From NCBI GenBank assembly GCA_029204225.1, contig CM055096.1, forward strand, positions 29,959,495 to 30,023,494: a stretch of DNA of 64,000 nucleotides, read 5' to 3'. Positions 37,601 through 47,501 of this stretch are shown here, in pieces (positions within the stretch are counted from its first letter, which is position 1; every line of letters starts with the position of its first letter). Made by a program: the position numbers and the translations under genes. Origin of the DNA: Diphasiastrum complanatum (Eukaryota > Streptophyta > Lycopodiopsida > Lycopodiales > Lycopodiaceae). The notes beneath the pieces were generated by a model. The model worked only from the letters and a program-made list of their open reading frames with translations. It searched no databases and had not been told where the DNA came from.

Positions 37601-37873
37601 ATAATAGTATCGTGCTGCATGAAAGTATCTTGCATGAGGCTATATGCACGAGTACCATACACTTCTTAAATTCCATAAATTCAAGCAGGATTGTTGTGCA
37701 ATGGTAGTCAATGAAGGAAAAATTGACACTTTGTAGTTTTTCGCTTGCGTTCTTCTGGGACAGCTACTTCTGTATGCTGAGAAAGATAGCTATGTTTTAA
37801 AACTTTGTTCCAGGAAAAGTGGTCCAAGAACCTCTACATTGCTGCTGTGAGTTATGGTCGCACTGTATCTTAA
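14298..37873 (+). CDS. MLK: MUT9-like / EL1-like casein-kinase-1-type protein kinase
   Basis: A nuclear CK1-type Ser/Thr kinase. In angiosperms this family (MLK/PPK/AEL, rice Hd16/EL1) phosphorylates histone H3/H2A, photoreceptor-pathway and flowering regulators. My splice model is 14298-14640, 14756-14817, 15145-15270, 15506-15579, 15732-15801, 16012-16067, 16157-16228, 16334-16428, 16654-16720, 16858-16987, 17139-17357, 33501-33631, 35386-35560, 35738-35828, 35978-36135, 36246-36434 and 37814-37873: 17 exons, 705 codons, stop TAA. It starts with the family N-terminus MPELRSGA. Kinase motifs: [11 protein letters not shown] (P-loop), VALKFE (Lys), [12 protein letters not shown] (catalytic loop), VDLGLA (DLG for DFG). 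A Lys-rich segment QPKKKVRLG and the family C-terminal domain ([28 protein letters not shown], ending YGRTVS) follow. Phases agree at every junction. Odd points: a 16.1-kb repeat-filled intron, one GC-AG intron, and an uncertain first intron. Confidence 0.93.
18340..19537 (+). mobile_element. LINE copy A: ORF1 joined to a 3' end
   Basis: ORF1-type sequence (about 18.4-19.29 kb) holds a Pro-rich start, a Gln/His-rich middle and the C-terminal block [17 protein letters not shown] with [19 protein letters not shown] and YRDG. The same block occurs in copy C at 23.8-24.0 kb. ORF2 is absent: ORF1 passes directly into a 3' UTR with GGCATGGAAAAGACGTTAA and AATAAA, then a (TC)n tract (about 19469-19537). 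It is therefore internally deleted. Copy B starts at the end of the TC tract. Confidence 0.75.
18682..19286 (+). pseudogene. LINE ORF1 protein, partial (copy A)
   Basis: This would be an RNA-binding ORF1 protein. The recognisable part is the C-terminal nucleic-acid-binding block ([39 protein letters not shown]). The upstream part is split between frames near 18.9 kb. Copy C has the same block with [20 protein letters not shown]. The domain call rests on similarity between the copies and on its position before endonuclease in copy C. Confidence 0.6.
19542..21423 (+). pseudogene. LINE ORF2 C-terminal two thirds (copy B)
   Basis: Reverse transcriptase: [15 protein letters not shown] (motif A), [21 protein letters not shown] (motif B), and [12 protein letters not shown] with the catalytic YADD at 19921-19932. 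A zinc finger C-x2-C-x9-H-x4-C starts with CQLC at about 20.91 kb. The tail holds the PIP-box-like [12 protein letters not shown] (from 21136), an acidic patch, a basic Arg-rich stretch and ARITSFYN (21361). The frame is continuous, interrupted by stops at 20338, 20368, 20878 and 21091. Comparison with copy C suggests that most arose by C-to-T change (CAG or CGA to a stop). Confidence 0.85.
21593..21658 (+). repeat. (TC)n microsatellite, LINE tail
   Basis: About 33 TC units follow directly on the AATAAATCTT end of LINE copy B. The similar tract at 19469-19537 follows copy A. Confidence 0.95.
21659..22100. repeat. GC-rich foldback with GGACGCG motifs
   Basis: CpG-rich blocks with GGACGCG/CGCGTCC and GCATCCGG/CCGGATGC occur on both strands (21770-21865 and 21925-22080). 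They lie around a central AT palindrome: TACATATACATAT (21879-21891) and its exact reverse complement (21895-21907) with a 3-nt loop. An outer TTGATAT/ATATCAA pair is also present. It looks like a non-autonomous foldback element. Confidence 0.6.
22101..22560. other. Intron spacer with (TC)n runs
   Basis: No coding sequence. Short (TC)n tract at about 22345-22378. Unassigned otherwise. Confidence 0.5.
22650..24020 (+). pseudogene. LINE ORF1 (copy C)
   Basis: A Pro/Ser-rich low-complexity N-terminus (with C-runs at about 22.88 and 23.06 kb) leads into a coiled coil at 23404-23600 ([29 protein letters not shown]), then [11 protein letters not shown], and the C-terminal block [20 protein letters not shown] with [11 protein letters not shown] and YRDGR at 23.8-23.98 kb. 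Coiled coil plus nucleic-acid-binding C-terminus is the usual LINE ORF1 plan. A stop at about 23396 and a frame change near 23700 interrupt it. Confidence 0.65.
24090..27652 (+). pseudogene. LINE ORF2: endonuclease, RT, zinc finger, PIP-box tail (copy C)
   Basis: The APE-like endonuclease shows [11 protein letters not shown] (about 24.51 kb), GGVACLYRE and, after a frame change, a [10 protein letters not shown] block (about 24.82 kb). [63 protein letters not shown] (YADD at about 26.16 kb). The finger [19 protein letters not shown] has the same C-x2-C-x9-H-x4-C spacing as copy B. The tail holds [13 protein letters not shown] (27371-27394 for the eight core codons), a stop, an Asp-rich patch, an Arg-rich stretch and ACITSFYS (about 27.58 kb). 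At least three frame changes; not functional. Confidence 0.85.
27890..30800 (-). pseudogene. hAT transposase with acidic AT-hook tail
   Basis: Pieces on the minus strand: [15 protein letters not shown]-like with [19 protein letters not shown] (30.06-30.25 kb); the DUF659-type block [32 protein letters not shown] and WTPCG (29.66-29.97 kb); a middle block with [15 protein letters not shown] (29.2-29.5 kb); [17 protein letters not shown] (28.95-29.0 kb); and the C-terminal dimerisation region [20 protein letters not shown] (about 28.6-28.66 kb). An intron-like GTGAGT...TTGCAG separates this from a tail (27.9-28.36 kb) rich in Glu/Asp that ends in the AT-hook-like [13 protein letters not shown]. 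Several introns are likely; some frames are broken. Confidence 0.78.
27890..30900 (-). mobile_element. hAT DNA transposon, degraded
   Basis: The minus strand encodes hAT/DUF659-type transposase pieces in order from about 30.8 to 27.9 kb. Terminal repeats and an 8-bp target duplication were not found by eye, so the borders are approximate. It is inserted in the giant intron against the gene's direction. Confidence 0.8.
31130..31653 (+). pseudogene. Unidentified two-part coding remnant
   Basis: About 44 codons at 31130-31264 include [18 protein letters not shown] and [18 protein letters not shown] second open piece starts after a CAG at about 31452 with [13 protein letters not shown] and ends [16 protein letters not shown] plus a stop. 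The acidic C-terminus and two-exon look suggest the 3' end of a transposase-like gene. I do not recognise the family. Confidence 0.35.
31700..33500. other. Rest of the giant intron
   Basis: No clear gene. A TATA-like TCTATATATA at about 32405 with flanking promoter-like sequence could be a decayed LTR, but no paired end is visible. Positions 32971-33070 are copy 2 of the dispersed repeat at 5651-5750. Confidence 0.4.
32971..33070 (+). repeat. Dispersed repeat, copy 2
   Basis: Matches 5651-5750, ending in the shared TATGGTACATAACACTTG. Confidence 0.6.
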
Positions 37874-38550
37874 GTGTGTCAGAAATCAGAGGAGCATCCC
37901 AGAGCTTTTCAAATCGGTTTCATTGTGACATGTGAGAATTCCCATGTCATCTTGCGTGCTGCTGGCCTCTGATTATTGGTAATTTCATAGATGAAAGTTG
38001 ACCGACTCTCAAATGAAGGGACGGTCTGTTCAATCTCTGTATGGAGGGAAAATCTCCGCGTTGAACAAATCAGCTTTTAATCTTCTTATTTAGCAGATTG
38101 AAGGATAGAAATGTGCAACACTCAAATTTTTTTCGCACTTTGTATGTTTAACGTAGATTCTAGAAACCAGAAGTGCTTATTGCCGCATTTTTGTACCAAT
38201 TGCTATTGGGCATTATTTGGTTGATCAGAAATGGCTATTGTTTTCAAGGTGTATTGCTACTGTGGAATGATGTTTTTCAAGTGGAAGGACCATTTCTTGG
38301 TATTGAGCTCTGTGGTTGTTGTATTGGTTGAAATGAAATAGCAGTTTACATGAGGTTCAATCAACTGGCCGTCCCACTCAATTTATGCTTGGTTAAATGA
38401 TTTATTTTTCAAGGATCGTTCCAAATACATCTCAATGCTTTAATGTCACTTGTTATGCTTTCCCTGATATTTTCGCATTATCTCTAATATGTTTATACTA
38501 GTTTACTAGCGAAGTGTGCCCACAGTGGACATATCTAGATGCGGCCAAAA
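37874..38550 (+). other. Probable 3' UTR and flank of the kinase gene
   Basis: No ORF of note. No clear AATAAA is visible soon after the stop, so the transcript end cannot be placed. Confidence 0.35.
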
Positions 38551-38559
38551 TTTGTGTGT

Positions 38560-38745
38560 GTTATAGGCTTTAGACATTAATCATTAGGGTTGGGCTTTAG
38601 GCATTAGGCATAACACATTAGGCTTTAGGCATGAGAGTTAGGCTGTAGACATTAATCATTAGGGTTAGGCATTAGGCATTAGGCTTTAGACATTATGCTT
38701 TAGTGTTAGGCTTTAGGCATGTGTTTGTTTGTGTGTGTTAGGCAT
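38560..38745 (+). repeat. TTAGGC/TTTAGGCATTAG short tandem repeat
   Basis: Irregular repeats of GGCTTTAGGCATTAGGC with variants such as TTAGGG and TTAGAC. It resembles telomere-type hexamers but is degenerate and internal. Confidence 0.8.
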
Positions 38746-38824
38746 ATGTCTGGCCGAATATCTGTGGTAAGTGATGAATCAAATGTTTGAGGTAAATGAT
38801 GAGCCGAATGTCTGTGGTAAGTGA

Positions 38825-39095
38825 TGATTTGTCGGATGTGCTTTAGTTACAGTGTGTCGGATCTAGATTCAATAACTCGTGGATGTAACTCATCGGATGT
38901 GATTCAATAACTCATCAGATGTAACTCGTCGGATGTGATTCAATAACTCGTCAGATGTAACTCGTCGGATGTAACTCGTCGGATGTGTGTCGGATTAACT
39001 TCAGCGGGCACACTTCGGCGGATGTGTGTCGGATGTAACTTGTTGGATATGATTCAGTAACTCGTCGGATGTGTGTCGGATGTAACTCATTGGGT
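38825..39095 (+). repeat. Minisatellite based on AACTCGTCGGATGT
   Basis: About a dozen imperfect copies of a unit with CGTCGGATGT, spaced roughly 14-22 bp, alternating with GATTCAATAACTC. Confidence 0.8.
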
Positions 39096-39251
39096 GAAAG
39101 GTGAGTGAGTTGACAGGGAGTCGGCTGACAGGCCTGTGACGGGCCCGTGGGACGGGAGGGAAAAAAAATTCAAATAAAGGGACGGGGGGTCCCGGGCAGC
39201 TCACGCTGCCCGTGTGCCGGGAAGCCCCGGGGGGGGGGGGGTCCAGCCAGA

Positions 39252-39290
39252 GCTCACACTGCCCGTCACGCATTAGCGGGCAGTGTGAGC
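39252..39290. repeat. 14-bp perfect hairpin after a G-run
   Basis: GCTCACACTGCCCG (39252-39265) pairs with CGGGCAGTGTGAGC (39277-39290), loop 11 nt. A variant GCTCACGCTGCCCG lies just upstream at about 39200, and a run of about 14 G precedes the hairpin. Confidence 0.85.
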
Positions 39291-39326
39291 AGCCTGGGAA
39301 GACTAAAATTATAATTAATATAGATT

Positions 39327-39611
39327 CTATTAGTATTAAAGTAGAATTATTGTGTTACTAGGTCTAAGGTCTAGTCAGCAGACTAGGGCTAGTTGCCCGA
39401 GTGACTAGATAGTTGACGGGACACGTGTCGCATCAAGGATAATCTTGGTCATGCATATGTTGCCGCCAAGAATATTATATGTATAGAGTTTTGGTTTTCA
39501 TAATACAGTTTGCTATGCTGAGAGTTCTGGTTTAGATTGTTAATTGTGCTATTTTCTATTTATGCTAACATGTGATCTTGTGAATCTTGGATTTTAACTT
39601 GATATTAGAGT
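39327..39611 (+). repeat. Decayed Copia LTR and PBS, plus orientation
   Basis: It matches the reverse complement of the LTR at 6648-6919 in blocks: AAGTAGAATTATTGTG, GACGGGACACGTGTC and TCATGCATATGTTGCC. It is followed by TTGATATTAGAGT (39599-39611), a likely decayed tRNA-Met PBS. Same Copia family, older copy, no coding remnant seen next to it. Confidence 0.6.
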
Positions 39612-41115
39612 TTGACATGGTTCATGCATAATACGGAGTGACTATTCAAAAAGAGCTTCAAAACGATGGTTTTTTGAAAGTTCGGAGATTACGGCCATCA
39701 GTAAGCAATAATCAGACGTCGGAAGCACCAATTTAGGCATACAAAGTTGCCAAATGTTGGGTTGGGAGCAAAGAGCTTCCCCATAGCAAACAATGCCATC
39801 AATTTTGGTTGAGAAATTGAGCCAAAAGTCTTAGTTATGATATTAAAAAAAAAACTATTTTGGATGAAAGTCGAACTATTTGCAGTCAATATCGAATCAA
39901 ATTACATACAGTTTATTCTAGGAGGAAGTTAATAGCATGGTGATCTCAGATAGGTTGAAAACTTCAAGTTAAACCTCAAAGAACATTTGAAAAGTGCGTT
40001 CAAAAATATGGTTTTGGCTACAAAAATTTTCACATAAAGAATCATAGTTTTTGAGTGGTAGTTGACAGATTTTGGAGCTGTAAAACGTTGTGGTTGGGTG
40101 TTCCAGTGCTGCGAAATCGCTGTCAAAAGCCAACGCTCTATTGTGGAGCAGAGAGGCCACATTTTTAGCTGGTGTGAATATATTCTCTGATAAAGATCGA
40201 TTTGCATAGTTTACGCTACAATTCGATCAAGCTATCAACCACAAAATATGGAGAACCACAAATTAGTTGCACTTAGATAAAAACTATGAAATAATTGATG
40301 ATAGCTTTTGCAATGATGCCAAAAATTGTTTGAAGCCTAATTGGGCTCAACACAATGGTATATGCTCTTTCACCGATCTTAGCTCTGATACTAGGTTAAA
40401 GTCTGAGGATAAGTAACCATCCAACATTCATCAAACTATCAAGTGTAAGCACCTCAATACACAACAAGTGAAAAAGAAAGTGTGTCACATACTCACTTGA
40501 AGACCTACATTACTTCATGAAGGTTCCTTTCTGCATGGGTTTGAGCCATTTACAACTCAATAATGTTCTAGGTTTGTCGAGACTTTTAAGTCTTTACTAC
40601 AATTTTACCTTCTAATTTCGAGCACTTGCTTACAACATGACAATCCTCCATTGACAATCATCGTAAATGTGTAAAAATCAAACTTGACTATTTTTTGAAA
40701 TGAATAATCCATCCAATTAGTTTAATTGAATGATGCATATAAACTTTAGGCCAAAGGCATTGTATAAATTATTGAAGCTAGAGTGATGTTGAGGAAGTAA
40801 ACAAACAAGGATATTATTTTGTAGAGTTTGTCAACTCTTGTAGAATTGGAACTGATGAGACAATATTGTGTGCATCAGCAATCATTGAAAGCTCAGGGGG
40901 GTAATATCCACATTGGCTGTAGAAGAAGCTATATTTGAATGAATCTTATCCATTAGTCTCTAAGTGAATGCATCATCACCGTCAAAATAGAGTAAAAACT
41001 CTATTTGGCCTTAATAAGTTTATATGTCAAGGTAGTACTTGGTGCTTGTTTAATTTAGTCGTGCTATTGAACAAAAAGGGGAAAAGCGGTTTTGAAATAA
41101 AGTAAAGTACTATCC

Positions 41116-41180
<65 letters not shown>

Positions 41181-41984
41181 TAATCACTAACACAATGAAA
41201 GCAAGTAGTGAGCAAAAACAATAAAAACTAGTAGTGAGCAAAAACAAGTGAGAAAATGTGGTCAAAAACTTTGAATTTATAGCTTTTTTGGAATTCAAGT
41301 TCACGTGGAAGTGCCATGCATGTTTTTTCCATGCAAAAAATAGAAATTTTTTAGTATGGCCTTGCCCCCCACGACTTGCAAGGTGTCAAAATGCAATTTT
41401 TTTTTGCCCACGACATGGTGTCGAAATGTAAGTGGAAAGAAAAAATGTAAATGATTGTGTCTAAAAAAAAAAATCATTATCTTAGTTGATTTAGAAAAGA
41501 GTGAGAGTTGATCTGCAAAATAAAATAATTTAAATGTCTTGTCTCACTTTTTTAAGTACAAGTAAAGCTGAGTAAGACATTTGAATTTTTTATTTAAAGG
41601 ACAACTATAGAAATGATAAGACATTACTTAAATCATTTCAAAGAAGACCTTAGAAATGATAAAAGATTAAAAAATAGTTGACATGTCTCAAGTTTTCTCA
41701 TTTTTTTGAGGCTATTGGTATGTGAGTAACCTGTTTGGGATTGAAAACATGTGCCACCTTTGGCAGGCTTCAGAAACTTGTGTGCTCATGATGACAATTT
41801 CGACCCATGGCATTTAATCCGTCTTGAAACACAAACAAAGGAGTCTAAAATATGTGTGCAAGTCAGTGGGTGGCAAACCTGTTGAGACGGAAGGAGACTA
41901 ACGGGATCAAGGGTAGACCCCCGCCACGTAGCCAAGCGTTCATAGTGTCGTTGCTTTTTTATCCTTCAATGTCGACCCCTCCAA
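39612..41984. other. Non-genic interval
   Basis: No gene. GCTCTGATACTA at about 40384 resembles a minus-strand PBS. A (GA)n tract of about 29 units lies at 41119-41176. The rest is AT-rich and unassigned. Confidence 0.45.
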
Positions 41985-43620
41985 TTACTCAAATTCTGTT
42001 GAAAGCAAAGATTTTGTTTCATATAGTAACTGATTTGATTTGCTGATAATTAAAGAATCATCAACATAGAAGGCTAACATGACATAGCTTGACCTTTTAT
42101 ACTTGAGATACACATTTGAGTCTGCGAAGCATGAAGGAAAGTTGTGCTGCAACAAGAAGTGATTAATTTTTTCATACCAGGCCCTAGGAGCTTGCTTGAG
42201 GCCATAAAGTACCTTCTGCAATTTACATACCATATGTTCTTGGCCTTGAAGGATGTAACCTTCTAGTTGAAAAATTTTAATTTTTTTTTGTATATATCCG
42301 TGAAAGAATGTTGTCTGGACGTCCATCTGGTGAATGTCCAGATCCTCTGCAGCAGCTATAGCCAACAAGGTTCGAAAAGATTGATGTTTTACCACTGGAC
42401 TGAAAGTGTCAGTGTAATCTATTCCATAAACTTGCTCGTATCTGTTAACCACCAATCATGCTTTCCATTTGGATATTGATCCATCTGGCTTAGGCTTTAG
42501 CTTGAAGATCCACTTAGTGTCAATGAGTTTTGTACTTGCAGGAGGATTAACAAGACTCCAGGTCTTGTTCTTTGTCAATGAGTTATACTTAGCGTCCATG
42601 ATAGCTTTCCATTTGTCTGCATCTCACATTGACAATGATTTCGCAACAGAGGCAAGCTCATCATGACTGATGAACGCCTGAGGGACGAAACGATCAGGTT
42701 ATTGTTGTTGTCATGTAGATCTTCGAATTGCAGGTTCTTGAGTAGATGTCTCTCCTGGGTGAATGACTGGGAGGTCTTCAAGTTGTGATTGAATAGTCGT
42801 AGGTCCAAGCCTATCGATGGTAAATGGAGTTGTTGGAATAGACTCCTGCATTTGCTGCTTTTGTTTAAAATCATAAAATTGTTCTTCAAGGAAGGCTACA
42901 TCTCGGCTGACTGCTGACCTGTTTCAACATCATAGATGTCGTATGCTTTATGTGATGTTGAATAGCCAATAAAAAATACTTACAGTTAGCTTTCTCCTCA
43001 AATCAGACGGTATTTGAGCATAACAAAGACATCCAAAGACACGTAGGTGTTTAAGGCTTGCTTTGTAACCGTAGTAGGCTTCAAACAGAGTTTTAGAGTC
43101 AACTCCTTTTGTGCTAGAATAATTTTGCAAATAGCCGACTGTAGAAATTGCTCCAACCCAAAATTTCTTGGGTAACTGAGCATTAGACATCATGGATCGT
43201 GTTGCTTCCAATAGAGTTCGATTCGAGCTGGTAGTGAATTGAAGGTGCACGCCATATGAAGATAAGTAGTACGCCATTTCATTAGACATGTACTCTCCCC
43301 CTTAATCAGACCATAGGGTCTTGATCTTCTAACCAATTTGAGTCTCAACAAGCTGTTTAAATTCTCTGAAACAGTTGAATGCTTCAGACCTGTTCTTGAT
43401 GAACATAGTTCTGGTAAATCAAGAGAAGTCATCAATAAAAGTGATGAAATATAAAGCTTGATCTAAAGAGGGCGCGCTCATAGGACCACATAAATCACTA
43501 TGGATTAATTCTAGAATAGACTTAGCTCTTTTGGCTTGTCCTTTAGATAATCTTGTTCTAGATTGTTTCTGTAAGGGAAGCTCCCTAAGATCCTGCTTAC
43601 AAGACAATACACAATGGAAA
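41985..43620 (-). mobile_element. Copia integrase-RT fragment
   Basis: Minus strand. The integrase end (about 42.95-43.6 kb) shows LIHSDLCGPMSAPS and FGCLCYAQIPSDLRRK. RT (41.99-42.46 kb) shows FSPVVKHQSFRTLLAIAA, MDVQTTFFHGY, LYGLKQAPRAWYEKI and FYVDDSLI. Both ends of the element are missing and it is broken in several places. It is a different family from the 6.6-12.6 kb element. Confidence 0.85.
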
Positions 43621-46600
43621 ACAGACTATGGAGCAACCACCCAACCAAGTAGAAGCAACCAATCAACTCTAGAAGCTTCAACCCCAAGCCAAGGAATAAG
43701 AAGCATGAAGGTAGAGTGAAACTCTGGCAATGAATCAATGATCACAATGAGGAGTAGAGATATATAGAGCCAAAAGCAACCTGGGCACATAACCATACAT
43801 AGCCCTAAGTTCCCTGTACATAGATTCACCTAGAATAGAGTCCTAAGCATGGACCAACTATTCATAAAATTGCTATCGATAACTCTACACATGCATACAC
43901 TGTCTCAAACCTTGTCTAAACTCCATTTAGTGTGTTCTGGGCCTCACAAGAATATTAGTTACTTTCAAGTCACATCCAATATGACGTGACATAACTAACA
44001 GCTTGATTTACTAGAGTATTGTGTATCCAAGACTAGGAGTATACTGAATCCTACTTACTGGCCATGGACATAACATTTTTCCCTCCTTAAACTGCTTCTA
44101 TCCTTAGAAGATCTCTAAAAAGGAAAGAATAATATGAACAGTTCTTTTAACTTTAAATATCAACCTAGAAAATCATTATCCTTAGTCTAACTTTCACATC
44201 AAACAAGTCCTAACAGATAATCCTATTTTCCAAGTGATAATCTCTGCACTGGAGTACAACTCAGGTTTGAAAAGTGCATAAGCGATAAATTTTCCATCTG
44301 GGTTACATTCATCACAAGTTAGTAACATCACTTTCATGTAAAACACTTACATGAAACACTGGGTGAAATAACCTAACTTAGGAGACTAAAGTTAAAGAAA
44401 TAATAAAATAATTATAATTATAGTCTGAAATTATCCACAAGTCTGATAGATAATTCATAAGCTTATAAGTACAAATATCCTTAGAATCCAAATTCTAAGA
44501 TATGAAAATTCATTCAATTAGAATTTCTAGGAGAATCATTAAGATATAGAATGATTAAAACTCAACTTTGAATATCCCAGATACTCTTTTGAGTTAAATG
44601 CTCCTATTTTCTAGCACCAAATGCAAGAAAATAGCATTCATTTATCTTAATAGACTTGTCTGTCTCCTATGATAATTGGAGATCCAATCAGATGAAGAAC
44701 TGTACTCAAGCACTATAGACCATAAACTGTAGTAGAATAACATCCACTAGATAAATTAAATTCTCCACAAATAAAATACCTATCTTGTGAGAATATCTGT
44801 GAGATCCATAGGTTCTCAATAATACTGGAGTAAAGAGATTCAAAACACTGATCTGAATTATTACTCAATTAATAGATCAAGAATTAATTATCACACTTAA
44901 GAATCATCACCATTTCTTATAATCCTTTGACAATAATTAAGTATCTATTTGTGCTCCGTCAATCATAAATATTTAGATTCGTATGATTTGTCAATCATAA
45001 TTTCCTGGAATCAAAATCATACTTAATCATTTACAGGATACTGGAGTATATGTTCCACATAACCCAGAAAAAATAAGAGTCATTCCAAAATCTTTCCATT
45101 AAGAAAATACTGGATTTAGGAATACTTCCAAAACATGATTCTTTAACTGAAGTGCAAGATTCAAGTTCTATAAACAACTGGTAATTAAAGACTAAACGCA
45201 CATCAAAATGACAATTATCTTCAATTACAAAAAAATTTAGATTACAATCCAGAATCACATCTAGATACCCAAAGTCCTGCTGAAAATCAATTCAGTTATT
45301 ATTCTTGGATTCATTATGATTCGTTATCCAATTGAGCGCTTTGGGACACAATCACAAATGAGTCGAGTCTATTCCTTAACTAAGGAATACTCTATCCCAA
45401 AAATATTGTATATCAAATGCACATAATTTTACCTGATGAATCCAAATGATTCACCAATCATGCATCTTACAAGCCATATAATTAAAAAACCATCAGTTCC
45501 CGATGAATCCACATCACACTGACCGTTTTACCAATTAACTTCACTCTGGAGTAATCAACTACTCAAGTTAATTGCCAATGATTCAGAAATCTGAAATGTC
45601 TAGGTGAAGAACTAGTATAACATCACATTTAGATCCTTATTCAAATCATTTATAAGTTAATCCATAAATCTTCCTATGCAAAGATTTGTTAACTCTGCAA
45701 GTATCTATCAAGACAATACTTGATCATATGCTTATGTTCACCGACTAAGTTAAGTGCACCAAATAACTCTAGTTACCAGGAATACATAGTAGATTCATAC
45801 AAGATTAATCGTGTACATATGTGAATAATCTCACTATGACCCCGTACATAAACACAATCTTATCGGGCAGATTCCTCCAGAACCCACATATGTTACTCAC
45901 ATATCTCACTGAGATCTTGTAACTCATCTACAAAAGATTTTCTATTTCTCATGAGTAAATAACATGTCCAGAAAATCTATGAGATGAATAACATTCACTC
46001 TCAACAATTTTCCAATCCAACTTACCTCTAATTACATAATTTCTTCCACTCAATCAACCTCTCTTTGATCCTAGCACTAAACTAAGATTAGGTTGATCCA
46101 GTACAAAACTCTCAGACTTAAATTATGATCAAACTTACTTCTATTCCAATCCAAATGGAATTAATAACCTTCGACCTTTCTCCGTACTACTTATAGATAA
46201 TGATTCAAATTTCAAATATGTTCTAGATCTAGATTGTCCACACAATTCCTAGAGAATTCATCTTTTTTGAAAAGTTTCAATAAGGCATCTTACTCTGAAT
46301 CTATCCGAAATTACTTCCAAAAAAAATCTCATTTCTATACCACAGCTAGTTCTTTTCCGAAAACTATGGATTCATGATATATGAAAATATCTAAATCCAA
46401 GAAAAGTCAGTAATAAGTGCTTCCAGTAAAGGATTCACTTCATTACAAACAAGATTTCTCCTTCAAATATTTCCAATCCTGAGTGATAGAAGCTACTATT
46501 CCATCGAAATCCATTTTTGCAATCGAGATATTCTAGGTTTAAGAAAATTGAAACAATTTAACCTTAGAATTTATCTGAATTCCAAGTCTATTCAACACAA

Positions 46601-47059
46601 GTAGTAATCTATATGACATAACGGTCTTTCAGAAGAATAACTTCATGCTGAAAAGAATCATATAAATCAGTCAGATATTTTATATTCGAGAAATTATTAA
46701 GAAGTAAAAGATTAATTAAGAAAGCAAGAAATAGATTTGAGGGCCTCTGATTTTGTAAATAATGAGATTGTAGTGGGTTTCTTTCCTTGCCTAACCTCAA
46801 TCCAAGATGTAATCAATCTAGCATAAAAAAGATGAAGTTAGTTGTCATGCATAGATTCGTTCCCATGAGAGCGATAGTATAGTTCAGATTTCAGCATGAA
46901 TGGAACATTCACATTTAACTCTAATATCCATTAACTCGTAAGCATCAACACTACATCCACTAACACTAGATGCACAACAAGAGCTTACTCTTTCTCTCTC
47001 CCTCTTTCTCCCTCATAAAAAGTATAATAACATGCAATCCCAATAACAATCAGATCCAA
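43621..47059. other. AT-rich non-coding stretch
   Basis: About 3.4 kb with no open frame above about 75 codons and no domain. Positions 45077-45626 recur at 52759-53319. It may be retroelement non-coding sequence; no border is clear. Confidence 0.5.
45077..45626 (+). repeat. 550-bp direct repeat, copy 1
   Basis: Very similar to 52759-53319 throughout, sharing for example CATGATTCTTTAACTGAAGT and CCAATTGAGCGCTTTGGGA. Same orientation, 7.7 kb apart, on either side of the Gypsy remnant at 47.5-52 kb. Confidence 0.85.
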
Positions 47060-47501
47060 CAATTGATAAATCCAAATAAAGCATGAGAGATGGAGGAAAA
47101 GAGTTAGAGAGCAAGGACATTCATCAATCCATTTCACAAGAGAACCAATCTGCTTTATTGAAATGAAGAAATGAGCATGTGTACGAACTCGAGTTGGTCC
47201 CTTTATATAGTAGAGAGGAGGACCTTGGCCTTTGAATCCTATTGGTCCATTTCTGCTTTCCTGATTATTCAAATTTAAAAAAGAGTGGGAACCATCCAAA
47301 TTGGAGGAAAATCCAACTTTATTCACTAACTTTGACATTTAGGGCCTGCGACATTAAAAGTCCCGCAAAAAGGCCTAAAGTCCTTTTATTAATCGAATAA
47401 CTATGTGATCATCGGGTTGGACTTACACACGTAGGGTGCCAAATCCCTCTTACTTATTATCTAGGATTAGAGTTGCCTTGGGATCCGCAAACGCTCCAAC
47501 A
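47060..47501 (-). repeat. 3' LTR of a Gypsy-type element
   Basis: The minus strand begins TGTTGGAGCGTTTGCGG at 47501 and matches the lone LTR at 3490-4340. A purine tract (minus strand TTTTGGTGGGGGATAT, 47502-47518) sits directly before it, as expected for a 3' LTR. The other end is uncertain. Confidence 0.7.

Noticed and set aside
38560-38745. True telomere
   Set aside because: The hexamers are irregular, variable and internal, with genes and elements on both sides.
38825-39095. CRISPR-like array
   Set aside because: Units are short, imperfect and without unique spacers of set length; this is plant nuclear DNA.
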